DNA from: Lepisosteus oculatus
Taxonomy: Eukaryota; Chordata; Actinopteri; Semionotiformes; Lepisosteidae
Reading direction: 5' to 3'
Length of the DNA stretch: 64,000 nt
NCBI RefSeq assembly: GCF_040954835.1
Contig: NC_090718.1
Span: 16,073,532 to 16,137,531 of the forward strand
Position numbers and translations under genes: made by a program. Positions 58,437-64,000 of this stretch are shown one piece after another. Each line of letters opens with the position of its first letter. Position 1 is the first letter of the stretch. The notes beneath the pieces were generated by a model. The model searched no databases and was not told the origin of the DNA. It saw only the letters and a program-made list of their open reading frames with translations.

Positions 58437-60186
58437 TATGACTGTCTTATGGGTTCTCTTGTGTGTCATGTTTATTTTAGTGGGTGGCAGTGCTGGGGCC
58501 CTGAACTGTAATCATTCGTGTTTAGTATTTGTTACTGTGACCCTCCTGGGAGGAGGGGACCTTTGTAAGATTCCTGTCCTGGCAAGCAGCAGGTGAGAGT
58601 TTGCTGTCCGACTCAATTACACCTCCGCTACCTCATTTCACCTCTTTCACCAGCCTGTAAAGGGGGTTGTGATAGTATGGGGTCTTTCTCTTTAACAACC
58701 TCAAACCGCAGGAAAGAAATGCTTCATTTATAAGATTGAAATATAACCAGAAAGTATAAAAATAGCTATTTGTGTGTATCATGTCAGAAATATTTGTTTT
58801 TATTTTAAAAGAATTTAGAAGAGAAATATGATTAATAAGGCAGCAGAATCCATTTAAACTGTCATTTTCCTGTTTAGGTTGGAAAGTTTAATTTGATCAA
58901 GTCCACTTGAGTGCCTAAGCAACTGTTTGGGTAGTTTGGCTGGTGTGGTGGTGCTCTCCAAATACCTGATCCAAACGGACAGAGAGACAAAGTGAGAAAG
59001 AAAAGGTGTAAATAACAGACATATCATATGCAGAATACAGTAATGTGCTGTTCAGCACAGTGACCTAGAGTGAAGATGGAAATCAGTCATTCTAGTGCTC
59101 TCAATGGTTTTCCATTACAAACGGACCAGGGCTTCCTGAGACACAGGCAGTTGGAGTTATATAGAGTTAGAGGTTGTTTTCACGGCACCAGCCGACTAAA
59201 GCAGAGACCTCCTTCCACTCCAGAATTTTTTTTTTATTTGGGTGGGATCATCTGGAGTCTTGATTCCTTTCACGGAGTCAGCAGTAGATACACAGCTGTT
59301 AGCATAGGAGGAGTACAGAAGAGGTGACAGCAGTGCTGGGGACCCTCTGGCACAACCAGAGGTGTGAAATTGAAATTGTTTGGAAGGAATGGGAAGCTAA
59401 AGGCAGAGTCACAATCTCTGATTCATGTAATCAAAACAGTACGTTCTTTCCTCGGGCAGCTTCGTTAGAACATTTTAAATAGATGTAAAAGTGTATTTAC
59501 AGACTATATCAGCCCTTATCTTTATTAACCTGGTTTAATCTTTTTTTCAGAAGTGTAAATATATTATACTATGTACCCCTGATGGTATTATTGATGTGCT
59601 ATAAATATACTCTTGTTTGTATTGTATCTCTTTTTATTGCTACAATAAAAAGTTAAAAAGAACTGCACTTTCGAGAAATGTCCACTGGGCGGCGACAGAG
59701 ATACACGAGTCTATGGCGGCGAGTCCAATAGCGCCTCCGTACAGATCCTCGTTGTGCAGAGATTGAAAATCAATACAGATGATAACTGTGACGTTTGTGA
59801 CAGCAACTCTGAAAGATAACGTAAAGAAGGAAACTAATATTGACATTACTTTTAAAGAAGTTAAATAATACTACATTTTAAACCTATTGAAAGTAATATG
59901 AAAATATCGTTTGTATTTAAAAAAATATGATACTTCATAATAATTAACGAAATGCTGTGAGAGGAGACCCATGTTTGAACACTTGAAAACGGATGTAAAT
60001 GCGTCTGTACAGACAATTTGAAACATGTACGGACCTCATCTGCTTTTGTTTACTATTAAACAAGATTACTTGTTTAATCTTTTTACATAACATGTACATG
60101 TATTATCGTATGTACCCCTGACTATACTCTGTGTTATATGTATTCTTGTTTTTATGGCATGTATTGTTGTTATAATTAAAAATAAA

Positions 60187-60360
60187 AAGACGCGAATCGA
60201 TTACGTCAAAAGGAAGTCGCCACAGGGCTTGTGGGAAATGTAGTCTTTATAGTGCTCTGGACTGCGCTCCGCACGTGTTCCGCAGATTTGATTGAGCATC
60301 AGAATTAATTATACAATGTCAGTGTATTTACCGTGTCGCGGATTTCTATGTCTGTCTTAC
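60187..60360 (+). promoter_or_regulatory. Promoter-like cassette P2, unit 4
   Basis: All three elements are conserved. In this unit the cassette lies about 830 bp before the 33-monomer minisatellite that ends the array. Confidence 0.6.
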
Positions 60361-60711
60361 AAGACGGACTCGGCAGGAGCTGTTCCTTGCTCTCCGGAGT
60401 GAAGCTGCTCTGGGAAGAGACGAGCAAATCTTCAGACTCTTTGTAAATGAGACATCATGACAGCTGTGCCGACCTGCTCTTTATTGACCTGTTGAACCTG
60501 TTTGTGTAAAGAGCAGGAGTCTTGTGTACCCCTGATTGTGTTATGTGTACTCTAGTGTGTTTGCAGCGCTCGTCCTGCCTGGTTTATCAACTCGACACAG
60601 AAACAAAACCCACTGCCGTCGTGTTTGTGGGTTTCTGAGCTCTCTTGTCTTGTTTGCAAACTTTTCTCCGGTGTTTATTTTACTTTGTTAAATAAAACGG
60701 GGTTGCCGGGG

Positions 60712-60725
60712 CAACGGAGCTGCAG
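60712..60725. promoter_or_regulatory. RFX X-box palindrome, unit 4
   Basis: Perfect X-box, with the same 5' flanking variant as unit 3. Confidence 0.65.
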
Positions 60726-61015
60726 TAGTTGTTGCCGGAGCGGGTCTGACCTCCAGCAGGTCAACAGGCGGCTTTTTTAATCTAATCTGCGAGAAAAACA
60801 GAAACTTAAGAAACTTTAGTCTAAAAAGCGCTGGCTGGAGTATTTTGTGGAAGAAACGGTGACTCGCAGGCTGTGGGACAGGACTATCAGGGACACATCA
60901 GCGCTGGACACCAGCCTCACACCGCTGGGCTCACTGGGCATGATCTGCAGGTGGAGGTGAAAAGGTGAGAGACGGCGGCGCAGTGGGTGGCAGCGCTGGG
61001 AGCCTGGATTTAGTT

Positions 61016-62990
61016 CCTGTGGTGTTGTCTGTGTGGAGTCTGCATACTCTGCCCCTGTTCTCATGGGTCTGGTGTCCTGGGGTGCTGTCTGTGTGGAGTC
61101 TGCATGCTCTGCCCCTGTTCTCATGGGTTCAGTTTCCTGGGGTGCTGTCTGTGTGGAGTTTGCATAATCTGCCTGTATTCTCAAGGTTCCTGTTCATGGG
61201 GTGCTGTCTGTGTGGAGTCTGCATGCTCTGCCTGTGTTCTCATGGGTCCTGTTCATGGGGTGCTGTCTGTGTGGAGTCTGCATGCTCTGCCCCTGTTCTC
61301 ATGGGTCTGGTTTCCTGGGGTGCTGTCTGTGTGGAGTCTGCATGCTCTGCCTCGTTGTCATGGGTCTGGTTTCCTGGGGTGCTGTCTGTGTGGAGTCTGC
61401 ATGCTCTTCCCCTGTTCTCATGGGTTCAGTTTCCTGGGATACTGTCTGTGTGGAGTCTGCATGCTCTGCCCCTGTAATCATGGGTCTGGTGTCCTGGGGT
61501 GCTGTCTATGTGGAGTCTGCATGCTCTGCCCCTGTAATCATGGGTCTGGTTTCCTGGGGTGCTGTCTGTGTGGAGTCTGCATGCTCTGCCCCTGTTCTCA
61601 TGGGTCCTGTTCCTGGGGTGCTGTCTGTGTGGAGTCTGCATGCTCTGCCCCGTTGTCATGGGTCTGGTTTCCTGGGGTGCTGTCTGTGTGGAGTCTGCCT
61701 GCTCTGCCCCTGTTCTCATGGGTTCAGTTTCCTGGGGTGCTGTCTGTGTGGAGTCTGCATGCTCTGCCCCATGTTCTCATTTGTCTGGTTTTCTGGGGTG
61801 GAGTCTGCATGCTCTGCCCCTGTTCTCATGGGTCTGATGTCCCGGGGTACTGTCTGTGTGGAGTCTGCATGCTCTCCCCCTGTTCTCATTTGTCTGGTTT
61901 CCTGGGGTGCTGTCTGTGTGGAGTCTGCATGCTCTGCCCCAGTTCTCATGGGTCTGGTGTCCCGGGGTGCTGTCTGTGTGGAGTCTGCATGCTCTGCCCC
62001 TGTTCTCATGGGTCTGGTGTCCCGGGGTGCTGTCTGTGTGGAGTCTGCATGCTCTGCCCCTGTTCTCATTGGTCTGGTTTTCTGGGGTGCTGTCTGTGTG
62101 GCGTCTGCATGCTTTGCCCCGTAATCATGGGTCTGGTGTCCTGGGGTGCTGTCTGTTTGGAGTCTGCATGCTATTCCCTTGTTCTCATGGGTTCAGTTTC
62201 CTGGGGTACTGTCTGTGTGGAGTCTGCATGCTCTGCCCCTGTAATCATGGGTCAGGTGTCCTGGGGTGCTGTCTGTGTGGAGTCTGCATGCTCTGCCCCT
62301 GTAATCATGGGTCTGGTGTCCTGGGGTTCTGTCTGTGTGGAGTCTGCATGCTCTGCCCCTGTTCTCATGGGTCTGGTTTCCTGGGGTGCTGTGTGTGTGG
62401 AGTCTGTATGCTCTGCCCCTGTTCTCATGGGTCTGGTTTCCTGGGGTGCTGTCTGTGTAGAGTCTGCATGCTCTGCCCCTGTTCTCATGGGTCCTGTTCC
62501 TGGGGTGCTGTCTGTGTGGAGTCTGCATGCTCTGCCCCTTGTTCTCATGGGTCTGGTTCCCTGGGGTGGAGTCTGCATGCTCTGTCCCTGTTCTCATTGG
62601 TCTGGTTTCCTGGGGTGCTGTCTGTGTGGAGTCTGCATGCTCTGCCCCTGTTATCATGGGTCTGGTGTCCTGGGGTGCTGTCTGTGTGGAGTCTGCATGC
62701 TCTGCCCCTGTTCGCATGGGACTGGTGTGCTGGGGTGCTGTCTGTGTGGAGTCTGCATGCTCTGCCTGTGTTCTCATGGGTCTGGTTCCTGGGGTGCTGT
62801 CTGTGTGGAGTCTGCATGCTCTGCCCCTTTTCTCATGGGTCTGGTGTCCTGGGGTGCTGTCTGTGTGGAGTCTGCATGCTCTGCCCCTTTTCTCATGGGT
62901 CTGGTTTCCTGGGGTGCTGTCTGTATGGAGTCTGCATACTCTGCCCCTGTTCTCATGGGTCTTGTTCCTGGGGTGCTGTCTGTTTGGAGT
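61016..62990 (+). repeat. 59/60-bp V-SINE-core minisatellite, about 33 monomers (unit 4, array edge)
   Basis: The longest of the four arrays. Variants not seen elsewhere include CCCTGTAATCATGGG (near 61470-61540 and 62110-62310) and two shortened monomers that lack GTGCTGTCTGTGT (near 61800 and 62570). One frame stays open for 629 codons, only because most monomers are 60 bp (20 codons). The array ends at 62990, where macrosatellite homology also ends. Confidence 0.93.
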
Positions 62991-62999
62991 TGATTAAAA

Positions 63000-63360
63000 C
63001 AGTGACCTCCTTCCTCTACAGATTTTTTTTTATTCTGGTGGGATCATCTGCAGACTTGATTCCTTTCACAGCAGTAGATACACAGTTGTTAGCATAGGAG
63101 GAGTAAAGAAGAGGTGACAGCAGTGCTGGGGACCCTGGTATCTCTTCCACTGAGGACCCTCTGGCACAACCAGAGGTGTGAAATTGCCTCCATTCTTTGT
63201 AAAATTAAAGGTTTCTCTGGACTGCAGTCCCCTCCCGCTTCGCTTTGGATATGCTGTGCTGTTCTCTACAACAGAAGACCCTTTGTTTGGAAGGAATGGG
63301 AAGCTAAAAGCAGAGTCACAATCTCTGATGCATCTAATCAAAACAGTAAGTTCTTTAAAA
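63000..63360 (+). repeat. Diverged relative of block E in the 3' flank
   Basis: The T-run, CAGCAGTAGATACACAG, the GGAGGAGTAAAGAAGAGG stretch and CATCTAATCAAAACA|GTAAGT correspond to 5400-5655. Unlike the array copies it keeps a middle part with GFSGLQS and LWICCAVLYNRRPFVWKEWE, giving an 89-codon open frame (63114-63383) that ends beyond a good donor. It joins, in one copy, sequences that in the array are split between block E and block D2, so it may represent the ancestral arrangement. The protein is not recognised. Confidence 0.55.
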
Positions 63361-64000
63361 CAACTAAAAAAAAACTGTCATAAAGTAAAAACGAATTTGC
63401 AAGTCAAGATGCACCACTTAAACCCCCAGGAAAACAAAATCCCCACCTGATTGTATCCCAGTTGAGGAGAAAGCCAGGGCTGCAATGCCAACCAGTCCGT
63501 CACTCCAGGTGTCCCGACACACGAGTAAAAACCTTTCCTGTTCATCACCTGTCAGGTTTCAAGTCAGAAGGATGGGCGTCTCCAGGCCGGTCTCTGCAGC
63601 TGAGGCTCTGAGGAGCTCCTGACAGACATTAGTGGAGCTTCGCTTTCAACACCACTGTGGTCAGTAAAGGTTTAATATTCTTAAACACTGAGAGCTGGAG
63701 TTTCTCTGAATGTTATTTGATCACAGCAGCCATGTTTCATTCACACCAGAACTCACAACACACACTAACAGTGCAAGTTAACGTGACCGTAAAAATACGC
63801 ATTGTATTACATAATATATTTGTAAAGCAGCCTGAAGGTGCTGATTTCACAGGCATCTGTCTAATGTGCTGTAGAGTGGGCCTGCTGGACGATGGATGGA
63901 CAAGTCGCCCCTTCCTGCAGATGCCGTACTTTGACACCAGAGGAGTGAAAACATTTGTAGAAAAGTCATTTTCAGATGCGTTGTGTTTTCTTTAGAGAGG
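63361..64000. other. Single-copy 3' flank of the array
   Basis: No similarity to any part of the 17.8-kb unit is visible by eye. A 112-codon plus-strand frame (63657-63995) has no recognisable domain and no support, so I do not call it a gene. Confidence 0.6.

Larger units (their letters stand above)
53854..62990. repeat. Macrosatellite unit 4, 3'-truncated at the array edge
   Basis: The fourth copy follows the unit-1 order from LINE A to the 59/60-bp minisatellite and then stops. Everything matching unit-1 7992-17828 is missing, and different sequence follows. It has the solo LTR and the 5S-SINE, like units 1 and 2, but not the 24-bp SINE duplication those two share. Offsets from unit 1 are +53853 (start), about +53816 (1748-5254), +53792 (5848) and +53799 (6913). 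Confidence 0.95.

Noticed and set aside
1-62990. CRISPR array or phage/bacterial origin for the regular repeats
   Set aside because: The repeats are contiguous minisatellites without spacers, and the context has LINEs, SINEs, splice-like sites and vertebrate promoter motifs.
1-62990. Assembly duplication as the full explanation of the tandem units
   Set aside because: Units differ in LTR occupancy, SINE presence, four VNTR lengths and private indels, which false duplication or haplotype stacking would not easily create in this pattern. Haplotype-derived inflation of the unit number cannot be excluded without reads.
61104-62993. 629-codon plus-strand open frame (with overlapping frames of 413 and 307 codons)
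   Set aside because: It is a stop-free reading of the 59/60-bp minisatellite. Several plus and minus frames are open over the same bases, and the peptide is only a repeated translation of SINE-core sequence.
63657-63995. 112-codon frame in the 3' flank as a gene
   Set aside because: No recognisable domain, no splice or promoter support, and a minus-strand frame overlaps it.

Overview
The window is vertebrate nuclear DNA and almost certainly comes from a ray-finned fish. The evidence is fish-type LINE reverse transcriptase fragments on the minus strand, a 5S rRNA-derived SINE and V-SINE (DANA/HE1-type) sequence. The SINE mix would suit a non-teleost fish such as a gar, bowfin or bichir, but that is a guess. 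I see no intact protein-coding gene, no rRNA or tRNA gene and no CRISPR array.

The main structure is a head-to-tail tandem array of a very large unit, a macrosatellite. Unit 1 is 1-17828, unit 2 is 17829-36213, unit 3 is 36214-53853, and unit 4 is 53854-62990, where it is truncated. The phase of the unit is arbitrary because the window opens inside the array. Units 1 and 2 differ by only scattered bases. Unit 3 is clearly more different and carries several private deletions. The array ends at about 62990. It is followed by a diverged relative of an internal segment (63000-63360) and then by single-copy DNA (63361-64000).

Each unit, in unit-1 coordinates, runs as follows. A minus-strand LINE fragment (L2/CR1-like) crosses the unit boundary (17660-17828 and 1-565). 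A 5S-SINE follows (697-1297), then a block that recurs later in the unit (1557-2064). Next is a second LINE fragment (2065-3552) with a solo LTR nested inside it (2224-2553). Promoter-like cassette P1 lies at 4440-4620. Cassette B contains a CTCF-like motif (5890), promoter P2 (6390-6560), a perfect RFX X-box palindrome (6913) and a 59/60-bp minisatellite grown out of V-SINE core sequence (7194-7991). After it come several exon-like segments (8638-8705, 9806-9907, 10803-10905, 13019-13245), a 50-bp CpG-rich minisatellite carrying ETS motifs (14719-15232), and cassette C (15363-16850), which is a paralogue of cassette B.

The array therefore has nested layers: minisatellites inside paralogous promoter cassettes inside 17.8-kb units. 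Repeated CREB/ATF, ZNF143-like, E-box, RFX and CTCF-like motifs, with short exon-like pieces but no long conserved reading frame, suggest either a decayed amplified gene with several promoters or a non-coding transcribed macrosatellite, comparable in layout (not sequence) to mammalian DXZ4 or D4Z4. The function is inference. The tandem layout, copy numbers, empty LTR site and motif positions are read directly from the sequence. All comparisons were made by eye.
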